DNA from: Pseudomonas syringae
GTDB taxonomy: Bacteria > Pseudomonadota > Gammaproteobacteria > Pseudomonadales > Pseudomonadaceae
Reading direction: 5' to 3'
Length of the DNA: 64,000 nt
Assembly: GCF_021605415.1 (NCBI RefSeq)
Contig: NZ_WKEQ01000008.1
Coordinates: forward strand, 62,001-126,000
Shown here one piece after another: positions 17,401 through 25,838 of the stretch (position 1 is the stretch's first letter; each line of letters starts with the position of its first letter). The translations under genes were made by a program, and so were the position numbers. The notes under the pieces are model-generated. The model worked only from the letters and a program-made list of their open reading frames with translations, was not told where the DNA came from and searched no databases.

Positions 17401-17466
17401 GCGATCAGGCTCGCTCCCACCGTTGGAACGCTTACCCCTGTGGGAGCGAGCCTGCTCGCGAAGGCG
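17401..17466. repeat. Inverted REP pair (GGGAGCGAGCCTGCTCGCGA type)
   Basis: The arms GCGATCAGGCTCGCTCCCAC and GTGGGAGCGAGCCTGCTCGC face each other around a short spacer, forming a large hairpin between two minus-strand genes. Confidence 0.8.
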
Positions 17467-17488
17467 GCATACCGGGCGACGGGGGGAT

Positions 17489-17845
17489 TCAGCCCGCCGG
17501 CTTCATCCCCAGGCGATCAATCGACCGATCCACCATCGCTTTAGCGATCTCCAGCAGGTGCCAGATGGAAAACACCATCAGTCGATCCGCCCCGCTGAGC
17601 TGATCGCCGCATTTGTAGGCCGACACCGATGCACAGCGCAGCAGGTCAGCTACATAAAGCTGGGCTTCCTCGGCGCTGACGTCCGCGCTGACGGTGTAGA
17701 AACGCAGTTCCTCAGGCATCGAAGGGCGTTTGCCGGTCAGGTGAAAGTCGATGGCACGGTACAGCGCCGATCGATCCTTCAGAAGGTCGTCGGTGAAGGC
17801 TTTGTTGGCGGCGTCGTGCGGGGGATCGGGAACGCTTTTGTCCAT
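17489..17845 (-). CDS. DUF6124-like small protein with structured leader
   Basis: A 118-residue protein, mostly helical and acidic, with the features I associate with Pseudomonas DUF6124: an N-terminal ALYRAIDFHL segment, a short FYTVSADVSAEEAQ strand-turn, then an Ala-rich helix and a C-terminal HLLEIAKAMVDRSIDRL helix. There is no signal peptide. AGGAG eight bases before ATG 17845 fixes the start and discards an 18-residue upstream extension. Function is unknown. Its 5' region contains the base-paired element at 17888-18013 that recurs before the gene at 53596-53895, which has a similar helix plan but little sequence identity. Confidence 0.7.
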   Translation of the reverse strand: MDKSVPDPPHDAANKAFTDDLLKDRSALYRAIDFHLTGKRPSMPEELRFYTVSADVSAEEAQLYVADLLRCASVSAYKCGDQLSGADRLMVFSIWHLLEIAKAMVDRSIDRLGMKPAG

Positions 17846-17887
17846 GGTACAGCTCCTATTTTCATGACATGGAGCCGACACCCTCCG

Positions 17888-18013
17888 CCTACTAAACATT
17901 GGGTGGCGGCTGTGCGCAGGTTAGTAGGCCGGTCAATAGGAAAACCGGTGCACCCGAGAGTGCCCCGCGCACAGCCACCATAGTCTGAATGCGGCCAAAC
18001 ACTGGACGCAGAC
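17888..18013 (-). promoter_or_regulatory. Candidate structured cis-regulatory element, copy A
   Basis: Helix P1 is CCTACTAA (17888-17895) with TTAGTAGG (17921-17928) around a 25-base loop. The loop segment TGGCGGCTGTGCGC (17904-17917) can pair with GCGCACAGCCACCA (17967-17980), a long-range or pseudoknot pairing. Between them is a small hairpin (CCGGT...ACCGG). A further helix GTCTG/CAGAC lies at 17984-17988/18009-18013. The element ends 42 bases before the start codon. Copy B at 53936-54055 keeps the loop and swaps three P1 pairs in a compensatory way. RNA function is inference. Confidence 0.6.
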
Positions 18014-18204
18014 ATGGAGTCGCTATGCACCTATTGAATCGAGCTACTAAATCCGATCACTGATGAGCAGTGACGGACGGAGACTAGCCAGCGAACTCTG
18101 CAGGTGCAAGCGGGCAGAATGATCTAGGAAATGTCCTGCAAATGAAAGGGATCAGGCCTGCTGGCACTCTGATTTTCGTGTGCGAAAACTTACCTTCGAT
18201 CCCT

Positions 18205-18290
18205 AAAAGATCGCAGCCTTCGGCCGCTCCTACACCGACCCCTGTAGGAGCGGCCGAAAGCCCGGGCCGCGATCAGGCGATCTTTTGATC
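18205..18290. repeat. Inverted REP pair (GATCGCAGCC...GGCTGCGATC type)
   Basis: AAAAGATCGCAGCCTTCGGC begins the left arm and GTAGGAGCGGCCGAAAG plus GCGATC...GATCTTTT form the right arm. It sits just behind the stop of metI and may act as a transcript-end hairpin. Confidence 0.75.
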
Positions 18291-18295
18291 TTGCT

Positions 18296-18940
18296 CTAAC
18301 GCTTGTTCAGCCCCCGCGCCAAACGATCCCCACCCAACTGAATCAAAGCCACCAACGCCACCAGCAACACGATCACCGTCAACATGATCTGGCTGTCGAA
18401 GCGCTGATAGCCGTAACGATAGGCAATGTCGCCCAAACCTCCAGCACCGATGGCACCGGCCATTGCCGATGAGTTGATCATCGTCACCAGCGTAATGGTG
18501 AATCCGCCGACAATCCCCGGCAGCGCTTCCGGCAGCAATACATGCCAGACGATGTGCCAGCGTCGGCAGCCCATGGCTTGCGCCGCTTCGATCAGACCGT
18601 GATCGACCTCGCGCAGGCTCACCTCGGCAATGCGGGCGAAGAACGGCGTGGCGGCGATGGTCAGCGGCACGACTGCCGCCCACACGCCGTAGGTGGTGCC
18701 GACGATCAGCCGGGTGAACGGGATCAGCGCGACCATCAGGATCAGAAACGGAATCGAGCGAAACAGGTTTACGAACGCACCCAGTGCGCGGTTCAGCACC
18801 CGGGCCGGGTAGATGCCGTCTTTGTCGCTGGTGACCAGAATCACCGCCATGGGAATCCCCGCCAGCAGCGCGATCAGCGACGACACGCCAACCATTAAGA
18901 AGGTGTCGATGAAGCCTTGCAGCAAACGATCAAACCACAT
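18296..18940 (-). CDS. metI: Methionine ABC transporter permease MetI
   Basis: A 214-residue inner-membrane permease with five or six hydrophobic segments. The conserved EAA loop ([20 protein letters not shown], about 125-145) docks to the ATPase. Length equals that of E. coli MetI (217). ATG 18940 is preferred because GGAGGT lies nine bases upstream; the gene overlaps the end of metN by 11 bases. As last gene of the minus-strand sulfur operon it forms, with metN and metQ, a methionine-type importer. The genomic partnership with an LLM monooxygenase and SfnB-like enzymes suggests the ligand may be an organosulfur compound other than methionine, but that is inference. Confidence 0.93.
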   Translation of the reverse strand: MWFDRLLQGFIDTFLMVGVSSLIALLAGIPMAVILVTSDKDGIYPARVLNRALGAFVNLFRSIPFLILMVALIPFTRLIVGTTYGVWAAVVPLTIAATPFFARIAEVSLREVDHGLIEAAQAMGCRRWHIVWHVLLPEALPGIVGGFTITLVTMINSSAMAGAIGAGGLGDIAYRYGYQRFDSQIMLTVIVLLVALVALIQLGGDRLARGLNKR

Positions 18941-20054
18941 AACCCAGCACCTCCACATGTTGCGCCCACTGTCCGGCGCGCTGGCGCAACGCTTCGGCAT
19001 CCAGCGAGGAACCGTTCACCGCCAATAGCAACTGACCGAGCGCATGCCCTTGAATCCGTTCCACGCCACCCTGAAGCAAGCGCACGCGCCCGCCGAGCGC
19101 AGCGAACAGTGCGGCAAGGTCTGGCTCGTCGGCGCTGCTGCCGGTGAACTGCAAGCGCAGCGCTACAGCGGCCTCTGTGGACGGCCTCTGCGCGTGCATA
19201 CGGTTTTGCAATTCTTCCGGCAGCGCATGTTGCAGCGGTGCGAGCAAGGTCTGGCTGACCTCGTGCTGCGGGTTGCCGAACACTTCCCACACCGGCCCTT
19301 GCTCGACGATTCGTCCATGCTCCAGCACCACGACGCGGTCGCAGATGTCGCGGATTACGGCCATCTCGTGGGTGATCAGGACGATGGTCAGACCCAGGCG
19401 TTTGTTGATCTCGCGCAGCAGGCCGAGGATCGACTGCGTCGTCTCCGGGTCGAGCGCCGAGGTGGCTTCGTCGCACAGCAGAATGTCCGGGCCGTGCACC
19501 AGCGCGCGGGCAATGCCGACACGCTGTTTTTGCCCGCCGGACAGCTGCGCCGGGTAGGCCTTGTGCTTGGCTTGCAGGCCGACCAGTTCGAGCAGCTCGC
19601 GCACTTTATGCTGGCGTTGCAGCTTGGGCACGCCGGCGACTTTCAGTGGCAATTCGACGTTCTGCCACACGGTTTTCGCCGACATTAAATTGAAGTGCTG
19701 AAAGATCATGCCGATCCGCCGACGCAGGGCCACAAGGCGATCTTCGTCGAAACCGCCGATGTCCACTTGGTCGATCAGGACGCGGCCAGAGGTCGGCTGT
19801 TCGAGGCGATTGATCGTGCGAATCAGCGACGATTTGCCCGCGCCGCTACGGCCGATGATGCCGAACACTTCGCCACGCTGAATGGCCAGGTCGATGCCCT
19901 CCAGTGCGGCGACCGGCCCTTGACGGCCGTCGTAGGTTTTACCGAGGCCGATGAAACGCACGTGGGCGCGGTTCAGCTCCGGGTGCAGTTCGCTGCGTTG
20001 TGCAGTGTGCTTTGGCTCTGGAATCTCCAGTCGCCGTTGGATGGCGGCGGTCAT
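18930..20054 (-). CDS. metN: Methionine ABC transporter ATP-binding protein MetN
   Basis: A 374-residue ATPase. Walker [10 protein letters not shown] is at 68-76, signature LSGGQKQR at 171-178, Walker B ILLCDEAT at 191-198 and the switch histidine in [11 protein letters not shown]. The region after about residue 290 corresponds to the NIL/ACT-like domain that senses methionine and inhibits transport in E. coli MetN. A 30-residue N-terminal extension before the ABC core ([20 protein letters not shown]) is longer than in the E. coli protein. It starts two bases before the end of metQ on the transcript, so the genes are tightly packed. Confidence 0.93.
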   Translation of the reverse strand: MTAAIQRRLEIPEPKHTAQRSELHPELNRAHVRFIGLGKTYDGRQGPVAALEGIDLAIQRGEVFGIIGRSGAGKSSLIRTINRLEQPTSGRVLIDQVDIGGFDEDRLVALRRRIGMIFQHFNLMSAKTVWQNVELPLKVAGVPKLQRQHKVRELLELVGLQAKHKAYPAQLSGGQKQRVGIARALVHGPDILLCDEATSALDPETTQSILGLLREINKRLGLTIVLITHEMAVIRDICDRVVVLEHGRIVEQGPVWEVFGNPQHEVSQTLLAPLQHALPEELQNRMHAQRPSTEAAVALRLQFTGSSADEPDLAALFAALGGRVRLLQGGVERIQGHALGQLLLAVNGSSLDAEALRQRAGQWAQHVEVLGYVV

Positions 20055-20055
20055 T

Positions 20056-20865
20056 TCAGCTTTCCCAGCCCGGCTGGTACAGCTTGCCGTGAGCCTTATC
20101 CAGCGCGGCGCGGACGGCCGGCGAGTGCTGGTAAATGTCGACGAATTTGATCAGGCGCGGATCGGCTTTGCTCTTCGGCTGGATGACGAACTGGATCACA
20201 TATTCCTTGTGATCGATGCCGTCGAACAGCAGCGCCGAACCGGCGTCGAAGGTCTGCGCCAGGCGAATGTAGGCCGGGTAGCCCTGCACCAGATCGGCGT
20301 CGTCATAGGCGCGAACCAGTTGCACGGCTTCGACCTGAAGGATTTTGATTTTCTTCGGGTTGGCGACGATGTCTTCTTCGGTGGCTTTGTAGCCAATGCC
20401 GGGTTTCAAGGTGATCAGCCCGGCCTTGGCCAGCAGTTGCAGGCCGCGACCGCTGTTGATCGGGTCATTGGCGATGGCGACGCTGGCACCCTCGGGCAAC
20501 TCGTCGAAGCTTTTGTATTTCTTCGAGTAGAGGCCGACGTTGTTGATGATTCCCGGCGCGAACGGCACCAAGTCAAAACCGGCGGCAGCGTTGGCGTTTT
20601 CCAGGAATGGAATGTGCTGGAAGTAATTCACGTCGATGTCGCCGGCAGCAAGGCTGACGTTGGGCGCGATCCAGTCGGTGAACTCCACCAGCTCGACCTT
20701 CAGGCCTTGTTTGGCGGCTTCTTCGACGGCGGCTTCCAGAGGAATGGCGAATGCTGCGGTGGTGCCGATTTTCAGTGGGGCGTCGGCAGCGAAAATGGCC
20801 GAGCTGAACAGGCCGAGGGCCAGGGCCAGTGCTTTGACTGGGTGGGACAGGAATTTCTTGGTCAT
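20056..20865 (-). CDS. metQ: MetQ-family substrate-binding protein of the sulfur operon
   Basis: A 269-residue NlpA-family binding protein. The signal peptide ends near AIFA (about residue 26), without a lipobox cysteine. Core segments [22 protein letters not shown] and [16 protein letters not shown] correspond to ligand-contact regions of MetQ. It differs clearly from the first MetQ-like protein (1666-2463), so the two probably see different ligands. ATG 20865 is chosen because the family-typical signal peptide starts there; upstream residues would be encoded by a REP repeat. It is followed directly by metN. Role: capture of methionine or a related sulfur compound in the periplasm. Confidence 0.9.
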   Translation of the reverse strand: MTKKFLSHPVKALALALGLFSSAIFAADAPLKIGTTAAFAIPLEAAVEEAAKQGLKVELVEFTDWIAPNVSLAAGDIDVNYFQHIPFLENANAAAGFDLVPFAPGIINNVGLYSKKYKSFDELPEGASVAIANDPINSGRGLQLLAKAGLITLKPGIGYKATEEDIVANPKKIKILQVEAVQLVRAYDDADLVQGYPAYIRLAQTFDAGSALLFDGIDHKEYVIQFVIQPKSKADPRLIKFVDIYQHSPAVRAALDKAHGKLYQPGWES

Positions 20866-20913
20866 GATGAGTTTTCCAGTCAGTGCATAAATGTGTGGAG
20901 TCTGTTGCGGTCT

Positions 20914-20987
20914 CATCGCTGGCAAGCCAGCTCCCACAGGTTTTGCGAACGCCACAGACCCTTGTGGGAGCTGGCTTGCCAGCGATG
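20914..20987. repeat. Inverted REP pair (CATCGCTGGC...GCCAGCGATG type)
   Basis: CATCGCTGGCAAGCCAGCTC at the left and the reverse complement at 20961-20987 make a long hairpin inside the operon, between the monooxygenase stop (20991) and metQ. It could separate expression or stabilise upstream mRNA. Confidence 0.8.
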
Positions 20988-20990
20988 CTT

Positions 20991-22349
20991 TTAGCGGCGA
21001 AACGCGGAACCCGTGTGTTGCACGGGCAACTGCGCCTCACCGTGAAACAGCTTCTCGCGCAAGCTGCCGCTGTCGTACGCGGTCTTGTATGACCCGCGCC
21101 GCTGCAACTCCGGAATCACCAGCTCAATGAAATCGACATAGCTTTCCGGCGTCACGATGCGCGTCAGGTTGAAACCGTCGAGACCGGTTTCGGCAATCCA
21201 CGATTCCAGTTCATCCGCCACTTGTTCGGGCGAGCCGACCACGGTGATATAGCGGCCGCCGAGGGCGTGTTGTTCGAGCAATTTACGGCGTGTCCAGTCA
21301 TTGTTTTGCAGGTGTTTCGTCGCCGATTGAATGGCGTTGCTCTTCACGTACTGAATCGGTTCGTCGATCTCGTACTCGGAAAAGTCGATACCGGTGGACG
21401 CCGAAAAATGCGCCACACCGGCCTCGGCGCTGGCGTAGCTCAGGTACTCGGCGTGCTTGGCCCACGCCGCTTCCTCGGTTGCGCCGACGATCACGTTAAG
21501 CCCCATGAACAGCTTGACGTCCTCGGGATTACGCCCAGCGGCGACGGCGCTGGCGCGCACTTTTTCGACCTGACCCCTGGTCGACGCCTTGTTCTGGCCG
21601 CTGATGAACACGCACTCGGCATGGCGTCCGGCGAACAGCAAACCGCGATCCGACGTGCCGGCCTGGAACAACACCGGCGTGCGCTGCGGCGAAGGTTCGC
21701 AGAGGTGATAACCCTCGACCTGATAGAACTCGCCGGTGTGCTCGACCTTGTGCACCTTGTCCGGTTGCGCGTAGATCCGTTGCTGCGGATCGTTGAGCAC
21801 CGCGCCGTTTTCCCAACTGCCTTCCCAGAGTTTGTAGAGCACCTCCAGGTACTCGTCGGCCTGGTCGTAACGCCGGTCATGTTCGACCTGTTCACTCAGC
21901 CCCATCGCCTTGGCGGCACTGTCCAGATAGCCGGTGACGATGTTCCAGCCGACGCGGCCGGCACTCAGGTGATCGAGTGTCGACAGGCGCCGGGCGAACA
22001 GATACGGCGGCTCGTAGGTGAGGTTGGCGGTGAGCCCGAAACCGAGGTTTTTCGTCACGGCAGCCATGGCCGAAACCAGCAGCAGCGGATCGTTGACCGG
22101 CAACTGGATCGATTCTTTCAGCGGTACGTCGACGGAGTTTTGGTAGACGTCGTACACACCGACAATGTCGGCGATGAACAAGCCGTCGAACAGCCCGCGC
22201 TCCAGCAACTGCGCCAGCTCTGTCCAGTATTCGAGGGTGTTGTAACGGGTCGAGGTGTCACGCGGGTGCGTCCACAGGCCATGGTTGATGTGGCCAATGC
22301 AGTTCATGTTGAACGCGTTGAGCAGGATCTTCTTTTTCGCAGCGCTCAT
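20991..22349 (-). CDS. LLM-class FMNH2-dependent monooxygenase (NtaA/SnaA/DszA/SoxA family)
   Basis: A 452-residue flavin-dependent monooxygenase of the bacterial-luciferase superfamily, nitrilotriacetate/dibenzothiophene-sulfone branch. It shows the N-terminal LLNAFNMNCIGHINHGLW segment, the RVGWNIVTGY motif that helps bind FMN, and the AQPDKVHKVEHTGEFYQVEG region. Length fits this branch (about 440-460) rather than SsuD or SfnG (about 360-380). It needs reduced flavin from a separate reductase, not present here. The stop of the upstream SfnB-like gene overlaps its start (TGATG). Placement with metQNI and SfnB-like enzymes implies oxygenative C-S bond cleavage for sulfur supply; the actual substrate is unknown. 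Confidence 0.87.
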   Translation of the reverse strand: MSAAKKKILLNAFNMNCIGHINHGLWTHPRDTSTRYNTLEYWTELAQLLERGLFDGLFIADIVGVYDVYQNSVDVPLKESIQLPVNDPLLLVSAMAAVTKNLGFGLTANLTYEPPYLFARRLSTLDHLSAGRVGWNIVTGYLDSAAKAMGLSEQVEHDRRYDQADEYLEVLYKLWEGSWENGAVLNDPQQRIYAQPDKVHKVEHTGEFYQVEGYHLCEPSPQRTPVLFQAGTSDRGLLFAGRHAECVFISGQNKASTRGQVEKVRASAVAAGRNPEDVKLFMGLNVIVGATEEAAWAKHAEYLSYASAEAGVAHFSASTGIDFSEYEIDEPIQYVKSNAIQSATKHLQNNDWTRRKLLEQHALGGRYITVVGSPEQVADELESWIAETGLDGFNLTRIVTPESYVDFIELVIPELQRRGSYKTAYDSGSLREKLFHGEAQLPVQHTGSAFRR

Positions 22350-23548
22350 CAGATCGTCCCCCGCAGCGGAGGATTTTCATCGTTGAGGTAGTAATTGCCC
22401 ACCGCGTGATATTTCCAGCGCACCGGGTCGTGCAACGTGTGCACTCGGGCGTTGCGCCAATGGCGGTCGAGACCGTGCTCGATCAACGTCGCCTGACTGC
22501 CCGCCAGTTCGAACAGCGTGCTACCGGCGGCGAGAGAAATTTCGGTACTGATGGCCCGTGCTTCGGCGACGGCAATGGACGCTGCCGCGACGGTTTCAGT
22601 GTTGGTTTCGGCCTGGGCGGCGTCGAGGAATTCCCCGGCGCGTTCGAGCAGTGCTTCGGTGGCGTGCAGGCGAATGCTCAAGTGGCCGAAGCTCTTCAGC
22701 GTCAGCGGATCTTCGGTGGCTTTGTCGTTGCCCGAATCGATCCACGGCCGGGTTTTGCTGCGCACGAAATGCAGGGCGTCTTCGTAAGCGGCGCGGGCGA
22801 TGCCGGTGTCGATGGCGGCGTGAAGAATTTGCGCCAGCGGGCCGACGGTGGTTGGACGCTCGAAAGCGCTCTGGAACGGGATCACGTCTTCAGCGGCCAC
22901 GAACACGTCTCCGAATACTACGGAGCCGCTGCCGGTGGTGCGTTGGCCGAAGCCGCTCCAGTCGTCGATCACGGTCAGGCCCTGGCTGTCGCGTGGGACG
23001 AAAGCGAGTTGTTGTATGCCGTGTTCATCGACCACTGACGTGGGAATGCGCTGGGCGTAAATCGCGCCGGTGGCGTAAAACTTGCGACCGTTGATGCGAT
23101 AGCCGTCGCCGTCGCCGTCACGCGTAAGGCGGGTGACGCGGTCGTGAGCGGTTTTGGTGCCCAGTTCCGCCAGGGCATTGCCGAAGCGCTGGCCGGCGAG
23201 AACCTCGGCGTACAGCCGTTGTTTCTGCGCATGGCTGCCGTTTACGCGCAGCACTTCGAGGGCGTAGAAATGGTTTTGCGGAATCTGTCCGAGGGAGCCG
23301 TCAGCCTGGGCGATCAGCGCGATGACTTTGGCGAGAGTGACGTTGGACACGCCGGCGCCGCCGTACTCCTTCGGCACGCTGATACCCCACAGACCTGAGC
23401 GGGAAAACACATCCAGTTCCGGCAGTGGCAGGCGGCGTTCGCGGTCGCGCAGGTTGCTGTCGCGTTTGAAATCTTCGGCCAGGTCGCTGGCGACGATCAG
23501 GGCTTGCTCGTCGCTGGTGATGACCGCGACGTGTTGAGAAATTGTCAT
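22349..23548 (-). CDS. SfnB-family sulfur acquisition oxidoreductase, copy 2
   Basis: A 399-residue acyl-CoA dehydrogenase-fold flavoprotein. Segments SVPKEYGGAGVSNVTLA, ADGSLGQIPQNHFYALE, INGRKFYATGA and DDWSGFGQRTTGSGSV are typical of the SfnB/DszC-like monooxygenase group, which uses reduced flavin to oxidise sulfur compounds instead of dehydrogenating acyl-CoA. ATG 23548 has GGTGGAG nine bases upstream; a GTG four codons earlier lies within that ribosome site and is rejected. It is paralogous to the next upstream gene, with an almost identical C-terminal block (LDRHWRNARVHTLHDPVRWK). A DszC-DszA-like relay with the LLM enzyme is plausible. Confidence 0.88.
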   Translation of the reverse strand: MTISQHVAVITSDEQALIVASDLAEDFKRDSNLRDRERRLPLPELDVFSRSGLWGISVPKEYGGAGVSNVTLAKVIALIAQADGSLGQIPQNHFYALEVLRVNGSHAQKQRLYAEVLAGQRFGNALAELGTKTAHDRVTRLTRDGDGDGYRINGRKFYATGAIYAQRIPTSVVDEHGIQQLAFVPRDSQGLTVIDDWSGFGQRTTGSGSVVFGDVFVAAEDVIPFQSAFERPTTVGPLAQILHAAIDTGIARAAYEDALHFVRSKTRPWIDSGNDKATEDPLTLKSFGHLSIRLHATEALLERAGEFLDAAQAETNTETVAAASIAVAEARAISTEISLAAGSTLFELAGSQATLIEHGLDRHWRNARVHTLHDPVRWKYHAVGNYYLNDENPPLRGTI

Positions 23549-23584
23549 GTGTTTCTCCACCGCTCTTGGAAAAGGGTGCGGTTT

Positions 23585-24826
23585 TCAAATCCAGGAATGA
23601 CGAGCCGGCAGCTTGCCGTTGAGGCGATAAGCGCCGACCGCGTGATATTTCCAGCGCACCGGGTCGTGCAGGGTGTGCACCCGGGCGTTGCGCCAGTGGC
23701 GGTCGAGGTTGAACTCGGCGAGGGTGGCGCGGCTGCCGGCCAACTCGAAGAGTTTCTCGCTCGCCAATAACGAGATCTCGGTGGTCAGCACTTTGGCTTC
23801 GGCCACGGCAATCGAGGCGAGGGCGGCGGACTCGGCGGTGAGTGGCGCGGCGTGAACCTCGTCGAGCACTTTCCCGGCCTTGCGCAACAACGCTTCGGCG
23901 GCGTGCAGTTCGATTTTCAACCTGCCGATGTCGGCGATCACGTAGAGGTCATCGCTGGCGCGATCAACCTTGGCATCAATCCACGGCCGCGCACGGGTTT
24001 TGACGAAATCGATGGCGTCATCAATGGCGCCACGGGCGATGCCGGCGTCGATGGCGGCCTGGATTAGCTGCGAGACCGCGCCTTGGGTGTTCGGGGTTTT
24101 GTTGATCTTCCAGTGGTCGACGACCAGGCCGGCTTCAACGCGCACGTTGTTCAGCAAAATCGTGCCGCTGGCGGTGGTGCGCTGGCCGAAACCCGACCAG
24201 TCATCGACGATGCGCAAACCCGGCGTACCGCGACGGACGAAGGCCAGCACTTGCTTGCCGTCATCGTTCAACGCCTTGACCGCGACCCAATGGGCGAAGA
24301 GGGCGCCGGTGGAATAGAACTTCTGGCCGTTGATGACGAAATCATCGCCGTCGGCAGTGATTCGCGCCTTCAGTTCGAGGGTGTCTTTGGTGCCACGTTC
24401 CGGGCCGGCGTTACCGATGCGCCAACCTTCGAGCACGCTCTGGAACAGCTGTTTTTTCTGCTCTTCGGTGGCGCTGCCGAGCACCAGATTGAGGATGCCG
24501 AACTGGTTTTGCGGAATCTGCCCCAGCGCCGGGTCAGCAGCAGAAATGATCGCGAACACCTCGGCCAACGTGACGAAGGACACCTGCGGCCCACCGTACT
24601 CGCGAGGGATGGCAATGCTGCCCAGACCGCTGCGGGTGAACTGCTCGATTTCCGACCATGGCAGCTTGCGCTGGCGGTCGCGTTTGGCGGCCTGCACGCG
24701 GGCGACTCGCGCCAGATCACGGGCAGCCTTGATGGCTTGCGCGTCGTTGCGCAACACCTGCGCGGGCAACAACAGCGGGGCGATGTCCAGATCACTCTGA
24801 ACGTTTGCGTCTGCCAGACTGGACAT
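23585..24826 (-). CDS. SfnB-family sulfur acquisition oxidoreductase, copy 1
   Basis: The first gene of the sulfur operon: 413 residues, same fold and motif order as its downstream paralogue (SIAIPREYGGPQVSFVTLA, ADPALGQIPQNQFGIL, INGQKFYSTGALFAHW, DDWSGFGQRTTASGTI). Start ATG 24826 is preferred over a GTG three codons earlier because AAGGAG stands eight bases upstream. The two SfnB-like genes are separated by only 36 bases. Divergence between the copies is moderate in the middle and low at the C-terminus, so they are old tandem duplicates that probably act on different sulfur substrates or form a heteromer. An AT-rich promoter region lies upstream. Confidence 0.88.
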   Translation of the reverse strand: MSSLADANVQSDLDIAPLLLPAQVLRNDAQAIKAARDLARVARVQAAKRDRQRKLPWSEIEQFTRSGLGSIAIPREYGGPQVSFVTLAEVFAIISAADPALGQIPQNQFGILNLVLGSATEEQKKQLFQSVLEGWRIGNAGPERGTKDTLELKARITADGDDFVINGQKFYSTGALFAHWVAVKALNDDGKQVLAFVRRGTPGLRIVDDWSGFGQRTTASGTILLNNVRVEAGLVVDHWKINKTPNTQGAVSQLIQAAIDAGIARGAIDDAIDFVKTRARPWIDAKVDRASDDLYVIADIGRLKIELHAAEALLRKAGKVLDEVHAAPLTAESAALASIAVAEAKVLTTEISLLASEKLFELAGSRATLAEFNLDRHWRNARVHTLHDPVRWKYHAVGAYRLNGKLPARHSWI

Positions 24827-24980
24827 CAGCGCCACTCCTTGGCTGCACGCAATGCCCTGGCGATCTGCACTGGGGTGATTGTGTTCCGGACCATACCTAC
24901 CTCACATTTCATGAAAAACGCCGCGAAGCGCGACGAAAGAAAGAATGTCCGGTGGTCCGGTTTATATACCCTAAGCGTGT

Positions 24981-25010
24981 ATAAAAATTAAATGAACTAA
25001 CTTTTAGGAA
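24981..25010 (-). promoter_or_regulatory. AT-rich promoter segment of the sulfur operon, CysB-like
   Basis: On the minus strand the block reads CCTAAAAGTTAGTTCATTT and then a run of A/T, in otherwise GC-rich DNA, 155-185 bases before the first SfnB-like gene. It resembles the stronger shared blocks before tcyJ and tauA. CysB sites are degenerate and AT-rich, so this is a suggestion only. Confidence 0.35.
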
Positions 25011-25032
25011 TATGCATAGAAGGTCAGAAACC

Positions 25033-25107
25033 AAAAGATCGCAGCCTGCGGCAGCGCCTACACAAAATGTGCGTCTCTGAAGGAGCTGCCGAAGGCCGCG
25101 ATCTTTT
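25033..25107. repeat. Inverted REP pair (GATCGCAGCCTGCGGCAGC type)
   Basis: AAAAGATCGCAGCCTGCGGC at the left and GGAGCTGCCGAAGGCCGCGA plus TCTTTT at the right. It lies between the sulfur operon promoter and the stop of the next minus-strand gene. Confidence 0.8.
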
Positions 25108-25838
25108 CACTTGAGCGGCACGGTCAAAAAAGCATTCGCACAACCAATCTTCAGCGTGCGCGGCGGTGCCCAGCGCGAGTTGTTGCCCACCCGGTCGATC
25201 ACGCAATAACTCACGTCCAGTCGCAAATCTTCGCCAGCCTCGACAATGACCGACGACGGCACCCAGACCTGAATCCGCCGCCCGATATCGTCGGCGGTCA
25301 AGCGCGGCAAATCCATGCGCACATCGCCCCAGCGCAGGGTGATTTCGTCGTCCTCGGCCATGTTCGGATACGGCTCGATGCTCAAGGGCAAACCACGGCG
25401 GATCTGGCCTGGATTCACGCCTTTGCGGCGAATGGTGTCAGGCAGGCTCACTGGCGCCAGTTGCTGGTTTTCATCGTCGCCGAGGGTCGATGGCTGGCCG
25501 CCGGGACAGTCCAGTTTGACCTCCACGCGAGTCGTCGCTGACACCGCCGGCGCCTGTCCGACCTGCATGAGCCGGTAGTGGAAGGTGCTCGAACCGCTGA
25601 CGATAAAACTTTCCGGCACCCGCAGACTGACCGCCACGCCGACCTCTTCGGTTGTCAGCACATGCGAGGCGACGTAGCAGTCGTCCCAGTACAGTTCGAT
25701 CAGATCGCCAGCGTCCATGCCGGAAAAAGGCGCCACGTCGACCAGCACGTGCGCGGCCGCCGCGAGGTTGATAGCGCCCTTGAAGGATTGCGCTAAAACC
25801 GGCGGCGCCAAATCCAGGGTATGCGAAGTACGGGTCAT
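25107..25838 (-). CDS. Hypothetical protein with two tandem Ig-like repeats
   Basis: A 243-residue protein made of two copies of an about 85-90-residue beta-sandwich-like unit. Each unit has an acidic segment before a hydrophobic-WxD/G strand (DAGDLIELYWDD; AEDDEITLRWGD), a middle T(T/A)(E/D)(E/D)(V/I)G turn, and a V(P)ESFIV / VPSSVIV strand, and ends in a Cys (LDCPGG; LKIGCAN). There is no signal peptide or membrane segment. Similar units occur in large Pseudomonas surface proteins, where they are often described as Ig-like, so this may be a stand-alone relative. AAGGAG precedes ATG 25838. Function unknown; the repeat structure is visible directly. Confidence 0.7.
   Translation of the reverse strand: MTRTSHTLDLAPPVLAQSFKGAINLAAAAHVLVDVAPFSGMDAGDLIELYWDDCYVASHVLTTEEVGVAVSLRVPESFIVSGSSTFHYRLMQVGQAPAVSATTRVEVKLDCPGGQPSTLGDDENQQLAPVSLPDTIRRKGVNPGQIRRGLPLSIEPYPNMAEDDEITLRWGDVRMDLPRLTADDIGRRIQVWVPSSVIVEAGEDLRLDVSYCVIDRVGNNSRWAPPRTLKIGCANAFLTVPLK

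Larger units (their letters stand above)
17846..18295. other. Spacer with structured leader and REP pair
   Basis: This 450-base stretch between two minus-strand genes holds, from the DUF6124-like start outward, the candidate structured leader (17888-18013), about 190 bases without a recognised feature apart from a TTTTCG-TGTG-CGAAAA hairpin near 18173-18188, and the REP pair at 18205-18290. No coding frame with a ribosome site was seen. Confidence 0.6.

Noticed and set aside
17401..20987. Repeated palindromes considered as a CRISPR array
   Set aside because: The copies are isolated inverted pairs at gene ends, not regularly spaced direct repeats, and no cas gene is present.
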